Shown piece by piece: positions 14,852-23,550 of a DNA stretch of 64,000 nucleotides. The translations under genes and the position numbers were made by a program. Every line of letters begins with the position of its first letter. Within the stretch, counting starts at the first letter, position 1. This DNA comes from Gemmatimonadales bacterium (GTDB taxonomy: Bacteria > Gemmatimonadota > Gemmatimonadetes > Gemmatimonadales > GWC2-71-9). Where the stretch lies: contig JACKDA010000007.1 in NCBI GenBank assembly GCA_020633775.1, positions 46,513 through 110,512 on the forward strand. The letters are read 5' to 3'. The notes under the pieces were generated by a model. It saw only the letters and a list, made by a program, of their open reading frames with translations, did no database searches and was not told the DNA's origin.

Positions 14852-14959
14852 GTCATCCCGACCGAGCGTCGCAGCCGCGAGTGGAGGGATCTGCACGTTT
14901 CCTGGTACACGTGCAGATCCCTCGACTACGGCGGCTGCGCCGCCTTCGCTCGGGATGAC
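14852..14959. repeat. Large imperfect inverted repeat, GTCATCCCGA type
   Basis: The left arm 14852-14898 and right arm 14909-14959 are reverse complements apart from a few mismatches and small gaps. The ends are GTCATCCCGA and TCGGGATGAC. The inner stem GGGATCTGCACGT/ACGTGCAGATCCC is perfect, with a 10-base loop. The ends and the CGAGTAGAGGGATC-like segment resemble dispersed intergenic repeats of other GC-rich bacteria. No transposase is encoded. Confidence 0.85.
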
Positions 14960-14982
14960 TGCCTCCTCCCCTGCACTGTCCT

Positions 14983-15010
14983 CCCGCCCCTCGCTTCCCG
15001 CTTCTCGACC
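14983..15010 (-). repeat. Heptad array H4: about four units, inverted to H3
   Basis: Plus-strand units CCCGCCC, CTCGCTT, CCCGCTT and CTCGACC in strict 7-bp register. It sits directly before the terminator hairpin at 15012. Confidence 0.85.
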
Positions 15011-15011
15011 A

Positions 15012-15050
15012 GAAACCAAACGACCCCGCTTGCGCGGGGCCGTTGGTTTC
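15012..15050. terminator. Terminator of the 944-residue lipoprotein gene
   Basis: The arms GAAACCAAACG and CGTTGGTTTC, plus inner ACCCCGC/GCGGGG, make a long stem with a TTGC loop. It lies 34 bases beyond the minus-strand stop, with T-rich ends on both strands. Confidence 0.75.
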
Positions 15051-15083
15051 CAGCTTGTCCTGCGACCAGCTAGCTGCAGCTGA

Positions 15084-17918
15084 TCACGGAACCATGGTGG
15101 TGCTGGCCGCGAGGCCGTCGCCGGCCGCGGTCACACCGACCGCCATGATGACATCGCCCGCCGCCACGGCCACCTGCGCCGTGGTGCCGTTCCAGGCATT
15201 CACGAACGTGCCCGGAGCGTTGTAGACCCACGACCGGTAGGTGCCCTGGTCGGAGTTGATCGGCGACGTCGAGCTACCGAGGTAGCTCCACCACGAGTCA
15301 GGACCCACGGTGGTCAGGCGGTAGAAATCAACCCGCGCGAACGGAGCGTTCGGCGTGTTGGTCGGCGAGACAGCCTGCGCACGGAGCGGGGCGGTCGAAC
15401 CGAACTGGTTGGCAGTCGACACCGTCGAGATGATCCGGAAGTGGGTCACCGAGTTGGTGGTGTTGCCAGTGTTGAACGTGTTGAACGTGGTGCCGTCCTG
15501 GACGAGGAGCGGCGGGATCGCGATGATCGCCGACCGACCCGGGAGCGGGCCACCGGACAGGATGCTGCCCGGGTTCCAGCTCCAGGCCACCACGTTGACC
15601 GGCTTGGTGTTGACCGGCGCCGCCTGGATGTTGCTGCCAGGGAAGGCACCCGCGTTGACGGCCTCGAGGTGACGGACGTACGGGGCACCGGTGTTCGGCG
15701 AGATCGACGAGAGGTACGGCGACGTGATGGCGTCGTCGAACACGGTGCCGATCGCACCGCGGCTGTAGCGGAGCGAGTCAGAGGTCGAACCCGGGAGCGT
15801 GAGCGCCTCGGGGTAGGTGACCTGCAGCGACTGGCGCACGACCTCGGTCGAGTCCGCGAACGTCGGCCCGAAGGCGAACGCCGAGGCGCTCAGCGTCGCC
15901 GGGACCGTGAGGCCCGTGGCGAACGGCGAGATGGTGCTGACGAACGACTTGCGGAACAGGGTCGAGGAGTTGTTGCCGGCCGCGTCCGTCACGAACGAGG
16001 CATAGCCCCAGTACCCTTCGCCGTCCCAGATGCCCGGGGCGGGAACCGACATGCCGCCCTGCCAGCCGTCGACGCGGAGCGTGCCGCCGGCGGTGATGTA
16101 GGCGGTGGTGCAGGCCGGCGCGGTCACGAAGGCCGCACCGATCGAACCCGAGCCCACGACGCACGCGCCGAGGTTGGCCACGTGGCCGGCGGTCGAGAGC
16201 GCGTGACGCTGCGCCGCGATGCCGCCCGACGGGGCGCCGGCATTGAAGAAGCCAGCCCGGTCGTCGAGGTACTCGACCCGGTACTCATCGGCCGCGACCG
16301 GCTTGGCCGCGCGGAACTGCGAGTCCGCCGCCACGACGACCTGGGCCGCGTAGACGCCGGTGTTCAGGCCCCAGCGGATCGACGGGTTGGTCTTGTCGAC
16401 GCCGAAGGTCTGGGTCAGGCCCGAGGTGCCGACGTTGCCGAGGCGGTCCGACTCGGTGCCGCTGACGCGGTACGGAGCGGTGCCCGGCGAGCCGAGGCCC
16501 GGGGTGCCACCGATGAAGTTGGTCGCGCACTCCGGGATGTCGGCGCCCGTGCCGTTCGGCATGGCGACCGCGGCCCCGCCGCCGCAATTCGTCGCGACGT
16601 AGGAGACGGCCCGGTCACGCGTCGCGCGGATGCCGACACCGGCGTCCGTCGAGGCGAAGTTGATGAAGTTGAACGACGCGTTCACCCAGCCCGTGACGGC
16701 CGGAGCCGAACGGGTGATCGACGGGGTCGAGACCACCGGCGAGGCCCAGTCAAAGCGGGCCGAGTCCGGGGTCGAGCCCAGGACGACGGTGTTCGCGATG
16801 AGCGGGGTGAGCGGGAACGGGTTGTTCGCGTTGTCGATCGCCGCGAGGACGCGGACGTTGTCACGCGCGCCACCCGGGGCGACGGTGTGCTGGAAGCCAC
16901 CCGCGCCACCGCAGCCACCGGCCGAGGCGGTCGCGCCGCCCGCGGTGTAGCCGAACGTCGCCCGGAACGGCAGCGAGGTGTCGGTGTGCGTCGAGCAGGT
17001 GCCGTCAACGGCGTTGCCCGGCGCGAAGGTGACGGTCGCGATCGACCGGCCCGGGGTGTAGATGACCGGGTACACGGTGGCCTCGGCGAGGCCGGTCGCG
17101 CCCGGGCCGCCCCAGAACGTCAGGCCGGCCGCGCTGTTCGCGCTGGTGGTCGGCTTGGTCAGGTCGGCCGCCCAGCCGTCCGCGTTGTTCAGGACGATCT
17201 GGATGGTGTTGGTGGCGGTCGCCGACGAGCCGCGCGGGTAGACCGCGGCGGAGATCGTGGTGGCGCCGTTCTGGTAGTCAACCGTGGCCGTGCCCGCCGC
17301 GACGTTCTTGACGTAGTTCGCGGTGTTGATCGAGAGCACGATGTCGCCGGCCGCCGGCGAGGTGGCGAAGCTCTGCTTGGCCGCCCGCTTGTTGCCGATG
17401 AACACGTTGACCGAGTCAACGAGCTGCTCACCCGGGTTGAAATTCAGGGTGACCTCGATCTGGCCGAACACGTTGTTCAGCGCGACCGGGAGGTTCGTCA
17501 GGCCGGTGGTGACCGACTTGATCGAGACCTGCGCCGGGAGGATCGGACGGACGGTGACGCCAACCGCAGCCGTCGCCGTCTGGCCGCCGGCAGTCGCCGT
17601 GGCGGTCACGACCGTGGTGCCCTCGGCGAGCGCGTCGATGCGACCCGACGCGTCAACCGTGGCGACCGCGGCATTGCTCGACGCCCAGGTCACCGCGCCG
17701 GTGACGCCCGGCTTGGTGATCAGCGTCGCGGAGGCCTGCACGAACGTCCCCGGGGCGATCGTCGCCGAGGTCGGCGAGACGCTGAACGAGGTGATGTTCG
17801 GGGTCTCCGGCGCCGGAGGCGTCGGAGGCGGTTCCGTGACGGTGATGTCATCGCCGCAGGCCGCGAGGCCCAGGCTGACGACACCAGCCATCAGGAAATT
17901 GCGGTAGAGCTTCAGCAT
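15084..17918 (-). CDS. Large surface lipoprotein with a bacterial Ig-like (Big_2) domain
   Basis: The 944-residue protein begins with a lipoprotein signal: MLKLYRNFLMAGVVSLGLAACGDD, cleaved before the cysteine of LAAC (residue 21). A proline-rich spacer follows. Residues 45-125 form a Big_2 domain (FSVSPTSATIAPG, VTWASSNAAVATVD, EGTTVVTATATAGG). The remaining 800 residues are rich in Ser, Thr, Gly and Asn and contain well-spaced cysteines that may pair. I recognise no catalytic motif, and adhesion or a structural surface role is possible. GGGGGAG lies four bases before the ATG. A weak promoter, TTGAAA-17-TAGCTT, lies at 18145-18173 on the minus strand. The 400 bases upstream hold no other gene. 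Confidence 0.8.
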   Translation of the reverse strand: MLKLYRNFLMAGVVSLGLAACGDDITVTEPPPTPPAPETPNITSFSVSPTSATIAPGTFVQASATLITKPGVTGAVTWASSNAAVATVDASGRIDALAEGTTVVTATATAGGQTATAAVGVTVRPILPAQVSIKSVTTGLTNLPVALNNVFGQIEVTLNFNPGEQLVDSVNVFIGNKRAAKQSFATSPAAGDIVLSINTANYVKNVAAGTATVDYQNGATTISAAVYPRGSSATATNTIQIVLNNADGWAADLTKPTTSANSAAGLTFWGGPGATGLAEATVYPVIYTPGRSIATVTFAPGNAVDGTCSTHTDTSLPFRATFGYTAGGATASAGGCGGAGGFQHTVAPGGARDNVRVLAAIDNANNPFPLTPLIANTVVLGSTPDSARFDWASPVVSTPSITRSAPAVTGWVNASFNFINFASTDAGVGIRATRDRAVSYVATNCGGGAAVAMPNGTGADIPECATNFIGGTPGLGSPGTAPYRVSGTESDRLGNVGTSGLTQTFGVDKTNPSIRWGLNTGVYAAQVVVAADSQFRAAKPVAADEYRVEYLDDRAGFFNAGAPSGGIAAQRHALSTAGHVANLGACVVGSGSIGAAFVTAPACTTAYITAGGTLRVDGWQGGMSVPAPGIWDGEGYWGYASFVTDAAGNNSSTLFRKSFVSTISPFATGLTVPATLSASAFAFGPTFADSTEVVRQSLQVTYPEALTLPGSTSDSLRYSRGAIGTVFDDAITSPYLSSISPNTGAPYVRHLEAVNAGAFPGSNIQAAPVNTKPVNVVAWSWNPGSILSGGPLPGRSAIIAIPPLLVQDGTTFNTFNTGNTTNSVTHFRIISTVSTANQFGSTAPLRAQAVSPTNTPNAPFARVDFYRLTTVGPDSWWSYLGSSTSPINSDQGTYRSWVYNAPGTFVNAWNGTTAQVAVAAGDVIMAVGVTAAGDGLAASTTMVP

Positions 17919-18144
17919 TCACTCCCCCAGTGGGTGGTGGTCTGGACCCGAGGTGCCGGGTCCCAGGTCTGTCCTGCGTCCTACACTTCACAACGTGCGG
18001 CCCGTGACCAACTGCAGTCGTACGGGCGAGGCCGGGGCTGCGAGAACCAGGTTCGACAGCGTACCCCGAGATCCGCGTCGATCCGACACCCGCATCCTCC
18101 CGTCACGACTCGCGCGACCGGTGGGAAGCCGGGGCCAGCACCAG

Positions 18145-18173
18145 AAGCTATCGGATCGCCCAAACCTTTTCAA
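18145..18173 (-). promoter_or_regulatory. Possible promoter of the large lipoprotein gene
   Basis: On the minus strand TTGAAA (18168-18173) and TAGCTT (18145-18150) are 17 bases apart. This would give a leader of about 220 bases. The 17919-18319 gap holds nothing else I can identify. Confidence 0.25.
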
Positions 18174-18319
18174 GTACCCGTACCGCAACGACTTGGGCGT
18201 CCTCCAGCCGGCTCGGTACCTGTCGTGGCGGTCCTCGACCACGGTCACGGGCACACTGAGCCGCCCCTCCGTCAGGCAAGTCCCGTGCACAAACTGTCTT
18301 GAGAGCCCACTCGGGCGGG

Positions 18320-19159
18320 TCAGGGGGTCCGGCTGGACCCCCGCCGGAAGGTCATCGTGGCCTCGCCGCCGGCCTGCAAGGCCGCCACGGCGCGGATCGG
18401 CGAGGACTTGAGCGCCCTGGCCAACCCTCCCCGCCCCTCAACCCGAAGCGAACCGACCTGTTCCTGCTCGGTCCCCGGGGAGGTCTGGAGGTCGATCCGC
18501 CAGACCGAATTCCGGCGGCCAACGTATCCAAATGACATCATTCGTGTCGATCCGACACGACTCTCGCCGGTCCGATGCCCCGACCAGATCAATTCGGCCC
18601 CATCCAGCCGGAGCGACCACTGGTCATCCTCCCCTTCGACCCCCTGGCGGACCGGGAGGGAGCGGTCCTCGGAGGAGATCTCGAGGTCGTTGCCGATCCG
18701 GTCGAGCGGACCGGCGTCGAGCCCGAGCTCGAGGAGCTGCCACTCCAGGTCATCGCCCCCTCCCCCGCCCCGGGCCGCGAGGGCCGAGAGGACGTAGAGG
18801 ACCGGGTGCCCCTCCTGCTCGATGTTGGCGACCGGCTCGCCGTTCGCGGCCACGACCGCGAAGCGTCCGACGCAGACGAGCCCCGGGACCCACGCCGCGA
18901 AGCGCGGCTCATCCTGCACGATCCGGCGGAGAATGCCCGGCAGCTCGGCGATCTCGGTGGCGGGCCGGGGAGTGACCCCGGCGGGGAGGAGTCCGGGCGC
19001 TTCGGCGGGGTCGGCGAGGTACCAGATGCAGAAGCCATCGCGGGCGTCCACCCAGCGCCAGAACGGGGGGTTGTCCTGTGCCGCGAGGGGACGCGCCAGG
19101 AGGGCCACCGCCGCGAGGAGGGCGAGGGAGGGGATGGACCGACCGGCCGAACGCGCCAT
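18320..19159 (-). CDS. Exported protein of unknown function
   Basis: A 279-residue protein with a Sec signal peptide (SIPSLALLAAVALLARPLAAQ) and a soluble remainder. I see no known motif. The middle part alternates charged and hydrophobic residues like a beta-rich domain and has a glycine run (ARGGGGGDDLEW). There are only two cysteines, at FCIWY and LVCVG, which could pair. AAAGGAG lies six bases before the ATG at 19159. It is the last gene of the redox run, two bases after the peroxiredoxin stop, so it may be a client of that system. A hairpin GGGGGTCC-GGCT-GGACCCCC at 18323-18342 covers its final codons. Confidence 0.72.
   Translation of the reverse strand: MARSAGRSIPSLALLAAVALLARPLAAQDNPPFWRWVDARDGFCIWYLADPAEAPGLLPAGVTPRPATEIAELPGILRRIVQDEPRFAAWVPGLVCVGRFAVVAANGEPVANIEQEGHPVLYVLSALAARGGGGGDDLEWQLLELGLDAGPLDRIGNDLEISSEDRSLPVRQGVEGEDDQWSLRLDGAELIWSGHRTGESRVGSTRMMSFGYVGRRNSVWRIDLQTSPGTEQEQVGSLRVEGRGGLARALKSSPIRAVAALQAGGEATMTFRRGSSRTP
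18323..18342 (-). terminator. Hairpin overlapping the 3' end of the exported-protein gene
   Basis: GGGGGTCC (18323-18330), loop GGCT and GGACCCCC (18335-18342) form a perfect 8-bp stem over the last codons of the gene ending at 18320. Confidence 0.5.
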
Positions 19160-19161
19160 CG

Positions 19162-19731
19162 TCACTCCTTTCGGGCGGCCTCCACGGCGGCGCCGAGATG
19201 AACGTAGCTCTCGGGATCGAGCGCCGCGAATGCGCGATCGACGTAGCGGACCAGGCCATCGCGCCCGATCACCACCACCATCCGGCGGGCCCGGCGGCCA
19301 TCGACCGCGTCGTAGCGTCGCGCGATGGTGAGCGCGGGATCGCTCAGCAGCTTGAACGGCAGGTCGTACTCGCGCGCGAAGCGCACGTGAGTCTCGAGCG
19401 AATCGGTGGAGATGCCGGCGACGACGACCTCGGGGCCGAACAGCGTCGCCGCGCGATCGCGGAAGGCCTGCCACTGGGCGGTGCAGCCGGCGGTGAAGTC
19501 GCCGGGATAGAACGCGAGCACGACCACCCGACCGAGTTCCTTCCGCAAGGCGAACGGCTGGTCGGCGGGGCCGGGGCCGTTGCGCGTGGCGTACGGCAGC
19601 ACGACGTCCGGCGCCTGGCGACCGACGCGCACCTCATCGGCGACGCGGAGGCGGATCGAGACGGGGGAGGAGCTGTTCTGCGCCGCGAGCGGCGCGACGA
19701 GCACCATGAGGAGCACCACCGAACGCATCAT
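19162..19731 (-). CDS. Exported 1-Cys peroxiredoxin (AhpC/TSA family)
   Basis: The 189-residue thiol peroxidase is predicted to work outside the cytoplasm because it starts with a signal peptide (MMRSVVLLMVLVAPLAAQ). The peroxidatic site FYPGDFTAGC has Thr80 and Cys83 in the PxxxTxxC arrangement. Cys83 is the only cysteine, so no internal resolving residue exists and an outside thiol donor is needed. The adjacent TlpA-like protein is the obvious candidate. The ATG at 19731 overlaps the TlpA gene stop as ATGA. Confidence 0.88.
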   Translation of the reverse strand: MMRSVVLLMVLVAPLAAQNSSSPVSIRLRVADEVRVGRQAPDVVLPYATRNGPGPADQPFALRKELGRVVVLAFYPGDFTAGCTAQWQAFRDRAATLFGPEVVVAGISTDSLETHVRFAREYDLPFKLLSDPALTIARRYDAVDGRRARRMVVVIGRDGLVRYVDRAFAALDPESYVHLGAAVEAARKE

Positions 19732-20216
19732 CGTGCCACCACCTTGCTCAGTTGAGCCTGCAGGTCCTGATCCTCGCCGATGCCGGTGTAGCGGATCACC
19801 CCCGCGGCATCGATGATCACCACGTACGACGTCGCCGGTGCCTCGAAGGCCCGCACCGCGACGCCCCGCGCATCATACATCACCCGGTAGGGCGGCTTCT
19901 CCCGCTCGACCCAGCGGGCGACGCGCGCCTTCGATTCATTGACCGTGACGTTGATGCCGACGAAGTCCACCTGCTGGCCGAACCGCGCGTGCGCGGCGCG
20001 CACCGTCGGCATCAGCGCCTCGCAGACCTCGCACCAGGTGGCCCAGAACTCCAGCAGCATCGGCTTCCCCGCGGCACGCGCGTCGAGGCGCACCTCGGCC
20101 CCGTTCAGGTCGGTCACCGTGATCGGGGTCGCCGTCGACCCCACCTGCTGGCCCGCGAGCGGCGCCGTGGCCAGCGCGAGGACGGCAGCCACCGCGCGGA
20201 TCCTGCCTAGAACCAT
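19728..20216 (-). CDS. Exported TlpA-like thioredoxin-fold protein
   Basis: This 162-residue protein has a signal peptide (VAAVLALATAPLAGQQ) and a thioredoxin fold. The active site is WCEVC at residues 61-65, within LLEFWATWCEVCEALMP. TlpA/ResA proteins carry reducing equivalents from CcdA or DsbD to periplasmic targets. Here the upstream gene is a CcdA/DsbD-type transporter and the downstream gene an exported peroxiredoxin. Its ATG lies ten bases inside the transporter gene and its stop overlaps the peroxiredoxin start, so the three are translationally coupled. Confidence 0.88.
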   Translation of the reverse strand: MVLGRIRAVAAVLALATAPLAGQQVGSTATPITVTDLNGAEVRLDARAAGKPMLLEFWATWCEVCEALMPTVRAAHARFGQQVDFVGINVTVNESKARVARWVEREKPPYRVMYDARGVAVRAFEAPATSYVVIIDAAGVIRYTGIGEDQDLQAQLSKVVAR

Positions 20217-20914
20217 GTCGTCCCCATCTTCACGAAGTAGTACTCGGCCATCGCCAGCATGATGATCGCACCGAGCCGCTTGATCCAGAGGGTCCAGGTC
20301 CCGGCCCGTGGCAACGCGGCCAGCGTGCCCGAGGCCAACCCGACGACCACGAGGAGCGCGGTCATCCCGAGCGAGAAGACGAACAGGTAGGTGAACCCCC
20401 ACACGGCGGACCGGGTACTCGCGACCCAGGTGAGCACCGCGGCGAACGCTGGGGCACCGCACGGTGCCGCAACCAGGCCGGAGGTCGCCCCGAGCAGGAA
20501 CGCGCCGCCCACCGAATCGCCGCCCAGCCGCCCCGCCCAGGCGAGCACCCGCTGCGGCGCGCGCAGCGGGATCACGTCGAGCATCGCCAGCGCAGCCAGG
20601 AGCAGCAGGTTGCCGAAGGTGAAGTACGCCCACGGGTTGCTGGAGATCGTGCCGAAGAGGGTCCCGGTCATCCCGGCCACGAGCCCCAGCGTCGCGTACA
20701 CGAGGGCGAGGCCGAGGACGTACATCGCCGTGAGGGCGGCGGTGCGTCGCCGGCTCCGCGTGGCGGCGCCAGCCCCGCCGAGGACTCCGGCGGTGATCGG
20801 GATCATCGGATAGATGCATGGGGTCAGCGAGGTCGCCACCCCTGCGGCGAAGAGGAGCCCGAGAGCCACCAATGGGCGGTCGGCGAGGGCAGCGTCGAGG
20901 GCGGGATCAAGCAC
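20207..20914 (-). CDS. CcdA/DsbD-type transmembrane thiol reductant carrier
   Basis: A 235-residue membrane protein with about six helices. The two redox cysteines lie in LTPCIYPMIPITAG (helix 1) and LVAAPCGAPAF (helix 4). The PCxYPMIPI form is closer to the membrane domain of DsbD than to classical CcdA. It moves electrons from cytoplasmic thioredoxin to periplasmic thioredoxin-like proteins. The start is a GTG at 20914. It opens the operon with the TlpA and peroxiredoxin genes. A second, distinct CcdA is encoded at 48218-48946. Confidence 0.88.
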   Translation of the reverse strand: MLDPALDAALADRPLVALGLLFAAGVATSLTPCIYPMIPITAGVLGGAGAATRSRRRTAALTAMYVLGLALVYATLGLVAGMTGTLFGTISSNPWAYFTFGNLLLLAALAMLDVIPLRAPQRVLAWAGRLGGDSVGGAFLLGATSGLVAAPCGAPAFAAVLTWVASTRSAVWGFTYLFVFSLGMTALLVVVGLASGTLAALPRAGTWTLWIKRLGAIIMLAMAEYYFVKMGTTWF

Positions 20915-20950
20915 GCGCGGAATCTACACGACCCCGATGCCCGGAACGCC

Positions 20951-20985
20951 GACGCGCCCCGATCCGCAGGGGACCGGGGCGCGCC
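20951..20985 (-). terminator. GC-rich hairpin after the 306-residue lipoprotein gene
   Basis: GACGCGCCCCGATCC (20951-20965) pairs with GGACCGGGGCGCGCC (20971-20985), with one G-T and end mismatches. It lies 25 bases past the minus-strand stop at 21010. Confidence 0.5.
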
Positions 20986-21009
20986 GGGATCTCGCAGGCA
21001 ACCCGAGGG

Positions 21010-21930
21010 TCAGTCGGTGACGCCAGCGGCCTTCTGGCGCAGGATCTCGGCGAACTCTGCCGGGACCGGCGCCTCGGCGCGGAGGGACGACACTGCCGAG
21101 AAGGCCGAGACCTTGAAGGTCCCCGTCGCACCCGCACCGAACGTCGTCGCACGGATCCGCACCACCTTGCCGGGGCCGTTGTTGACGATGGTCATGCGGG
21201 AGTCCAGGCAGCCGTTGCCATCGTCATTCGAGGCGATGAACGTGTTGTCCAGCTCGAAGGCATAGAGGTACGGATCGCTGAGCGTGCCGTTCCCGAAGCA
21301 GGAGCCCTCGTTCGTCACCGTGACCGTCGAGTTCGCGGGGACCGGAAGGAGGTAGTCGGTGTAGTAGTACGGTCCGGCATTGTTGAACGCCGACGAGCGG
21401 TTCCACGATGGGCTCGCGCCGGTGACGCCGCCCGACTGCGACGACCCCACCACGAGGCACGCCGCGGTCCCCTTGCAGAGGGCCACCCCGAGCACCTGCG
21501 GCGAGTTCCGCGCGGCGGTGACGATCACGGGCACCGTGGCGGTGTAGATCCCGTTGGGGAGCGCCGCGTAGGCCGCCGCGTTGATCGAAACGGTGTGCAA
21601 CCAGGCCAGCGGATCGCGCCGGAAGGTCGGCGTCGGATCCACCTGAAGCCAGGGCTGCACCGACTCCCCATACGACACTGCTCCGAACTGCGCCGCGGAG
21701 CCGATCGCGACCAGGCCCGAGACGGCGAGCGTCTGGGGGGCCGGGACGGTGGAGGTGAGGGAGGAGAATCCCATCCCGCCCGGCGTGATCATGATCCGCA
21801 GCGGGTCCTCACCGACGTCGCCCGTGGTGGGCACCTGAGATTCGGTCGGCGCGCTCTCGCTGGAGCAGGCACCCAGCACGAAGGCGAACGCGGCAAGCAC
21901 CGCCGCGGAATTCCGTCGAAGCAGGTACAT
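21010..21930 (-). CDS. Lipoprotein of unknown function
   Basis: This 306-residue protein carries a lipoprotein signal ending LGAC at residue 22, then a Ser/Thr/Pro linker. The body has a BACON/Ig-like flavour near residues 55-145 (VSGLVAIGSAAQFGAVSYGE, LPNGIYTATVPVIV). A second part around residues 175-280 is like proprotein-convertase or DVUA-type beta domains (YYYTDYLLPVPANSTVTV, SNDDGNGCLDSRMTI). I cannot name an exact family. The ATG at 21930 gives the signal peptide directly. It is flanked by ispG and the redox operon and is probably transcribed alone. Confidence 0.75.
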   Translation of the reverse strand: MYLLRRNSAAVLAAFAFVLGACSSESAPTESQVPTTGDVGEDPLRIMITPGGMGFSSLTSTVPAPQTLAVSGLVAIGSAAQFGAVSYGESVQPWLQVDPTPTFRRDPLAWLHTVSINAAAYAALPNGIYTATVPVIVTAARNSPQVLGVALCKGTAACLVVGSSQSGGVTGASPSWNRSSAFNNAGPYYYTDYLLPVPANSTVTVTNEGSCFGNGTLSDPYLYAFELDNTFIASNDDGNGCLDSRMTIVNNGPGKVVRIRATTFGAGATGTFKVSAFSAVSSLRAEAPVPAEFAEILRQKAAGVTD

Positions 21931-22010
21931 CGGGGGTTCCTCGCTTGGGAGACTGGGGGAGATATCGGGTGAAGTATCGGACCGGACGCAACCCGGCGCA
22001 AGAGGCGGAG

Positions 22011-23240
22011 TTAGACCCCGGCCGGGGCCCCGCCGTACCGGCGGGCGACGTAGGCATCGAGGATCTCGAGGAATTCGGCCACGATCCCGTCTCCCCGGAG
22101 GGTGGTAACGAGGGCCCCATCGACGTACACCGGGGCCTTCGGCTCCTCGAAGGTGCCGGGGAGCGAGATGCCGAGATCGGCGTGCTTCGACTCCCCCGGA
22201 CCGTTGACGACACACCCCATCACCGCCACGCGAAGCTCTTCGACACCGGGGTGCGTCTCCCGCCAGACGGCCATCCGCTCGGCGAGGTGCCCCTGGATCG
22301 TCTCGGCCATCTGCTGGAAGAAGGTCGAAGTGGTCCGGCCGCACCCCGGGCAGGCGGTGACCTGGGGGGTGAAGTGGCGGATCTCGAGCGACTGGAGGAT
22401 CTGCTGGGCGGTGCGGACCTCCTCGGTCCGGTCGCCGCCGGGCCGTGGGGTGAGCGAGACCCGGATCGTGTCGCCGATCCCCTGCTGGAGCAGGATGCCG
22501 AGGCCGAGGGCGCTGGCGACCTGCCCCTTCATCCCCATCCCCGCCTCGGTGAGGCCGAGGTGGAGCGGATAGTCGCAGCGCCCGGCGAGACGACCGTAGA
22601 CGTCCACCAGGTCCTGCACCGCCGAGACCTTGGCGGAGAGGATGATCCGATCGTGCGGCAACCCGATCGCCTCGGCGGTGCGCGCCGAGCGCAGCGCCGA
22701 CTCGACCATCGCCTCGAGCATTACCTCGCGGGCATCGGCCGGCGCCTCGAGCGCGGCGTTGGCGTCCATCATCTCGGTCAGCAGTGCCTGGTCGAGGGAG
22801 CCCCAGTTGACCCCGATGCGCACCGGCTTCCCGTTCGCGATCGCGACCTCGACGATGGCCCGGAAGTGCTCGTCGTGGCGCTTGCCGCCGACATTGCCCG
22901 GATTGATCCGGTACTTGGCGAGCGCGCGCGCACAGTCGGGGTGGCGGGTCAGCAGCAGGTGGCCGTTGTAGTGGAAATCGCCGACGATCGGGACGGTCAC
23001 GCCGACCGCGGCGAGCCCCTCGACGATCGCGGGGACGGCGGCGGCGGCCTCGTCGTTGTTGACCGTGACGCGCACGATCTCGCTGCCCGCGCGGGCGAGC
23101 GCGGCGACCTGATGGATGGTCGCCGGGACGTCGGCGGTGTCGGTGTTGGTCATCGACTGCACCACCACCGGATGCGACGAACCGACCGCCACGGACCCGA
23201 TCGTGACGGTCGGCGTGGACCGACGCGGACTCAGCGCCAC
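22011..23240 (-). CDS. ispG: 4-hydroxy-3-methylbut-2-en-1-yl diphosphate synthase
   Basis: IspG (GcpE) is the Fe-S enzyme that converts MEcPP to HMBPP in the MEP isoprenoid pathway. The 409-residue protein has VQSMTNTDTADVPAT, GDFHYN, KYRINPGNVG and the cluster ligands CPGCGRT and VMGCVVNGPGE. All motifs look complete. The start is a GTG at 23240, ten bases after the stop of the small upstream gene; a longer frame exists but overlaps that gene. Its presence indicates the non-mevalonate pathway. Confidence 0.94.
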   Translation of the reverse strand: MALSPRRSTPTVTIGSVAVGSSHPVVVQSMTNTDTADVPATIHQVAALARAGSEIVRVTVNNDEAAAAVPAIVEGLAAVGVTVPIVGDFHYNGHLLLTRHPDCARALAKYRINPGNVGGKRHDEHFRAIVEVAIANGKPVRIGVNWGSLDQALLTEMMDANAALEAPADAREVMLEAMVESALRSARTAEAIGLPHDRIILSAKVSAVQDLVDVYGRLAGRCDYPLHLGLTEAGMGMKGQVASALGLGILLQQGIGDTIRVSLTPRPGGDRTEEVRTAQQILQSLEIRHFTPQVTACPGCGRTTSTFFQQMAETIQGHLAERMAVWRETHPGVEELRVAVMGCVVNGPGESKHADLGISLPGTFEEPKAPVYVDGALVTTLRGDGIVAEFLEILDAYVARRYGGAPAGV

Positions 23241-23250
23241 CGGCGTGGGC

Positions 23251-23511
23251 TCAGCCGAGCCCGAGCTGGCTGACGAAGCGATCCCACTCCGCCGGCGTGA
23301 CCGCGCCCTCGAGCCGCAGCGGCTCCAGTGCCGCCATGATCTCGGCCCGCGTCCCGGCGATCCGCCGGTCGCGGAGCTCCTGGATGGTGCGCGAGAAGCG
23401 GTGCTCGTACTCATCCTTCTTGAGCTCGCCGGCCTTGTAGGCGGCCGACAGCTTGCGCAGCTCCTCGGCGGCGCGCGCGGGGGCGATCGGGGTCAGTTCG
23501 GCGTCGGCCAT
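23251..23511 (-). CDS. Small charged protein, unknown function
   Basis: An 86-residue soluble, helical and strongly charged protein. The sequence LRKLSAAYKAGELKKDEYEHRF recalls SHOCT-type short helical modules, in which a Leu-x-x-Leu helix precedes a G-x-[IL]-[TS]-x-x-E-[FY] turn, but the match is partial. It lies ten bases ahead of ispG in the same direction and is probably co-transcribed. Confidence 0.65.
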   Translation of the reverse strand: MADAELTPIAPARAAEELRKLSAAYKAGELKKDEYEHRFSRTIQELRDRRIAGTRAEIMAALEPLRLEGAVTPAEWDRFVSQLGLG

Positions 23512-23550
23512 GCGGATTCCTGGGCTGAGGGACGGGGTAAGATAACCCGA

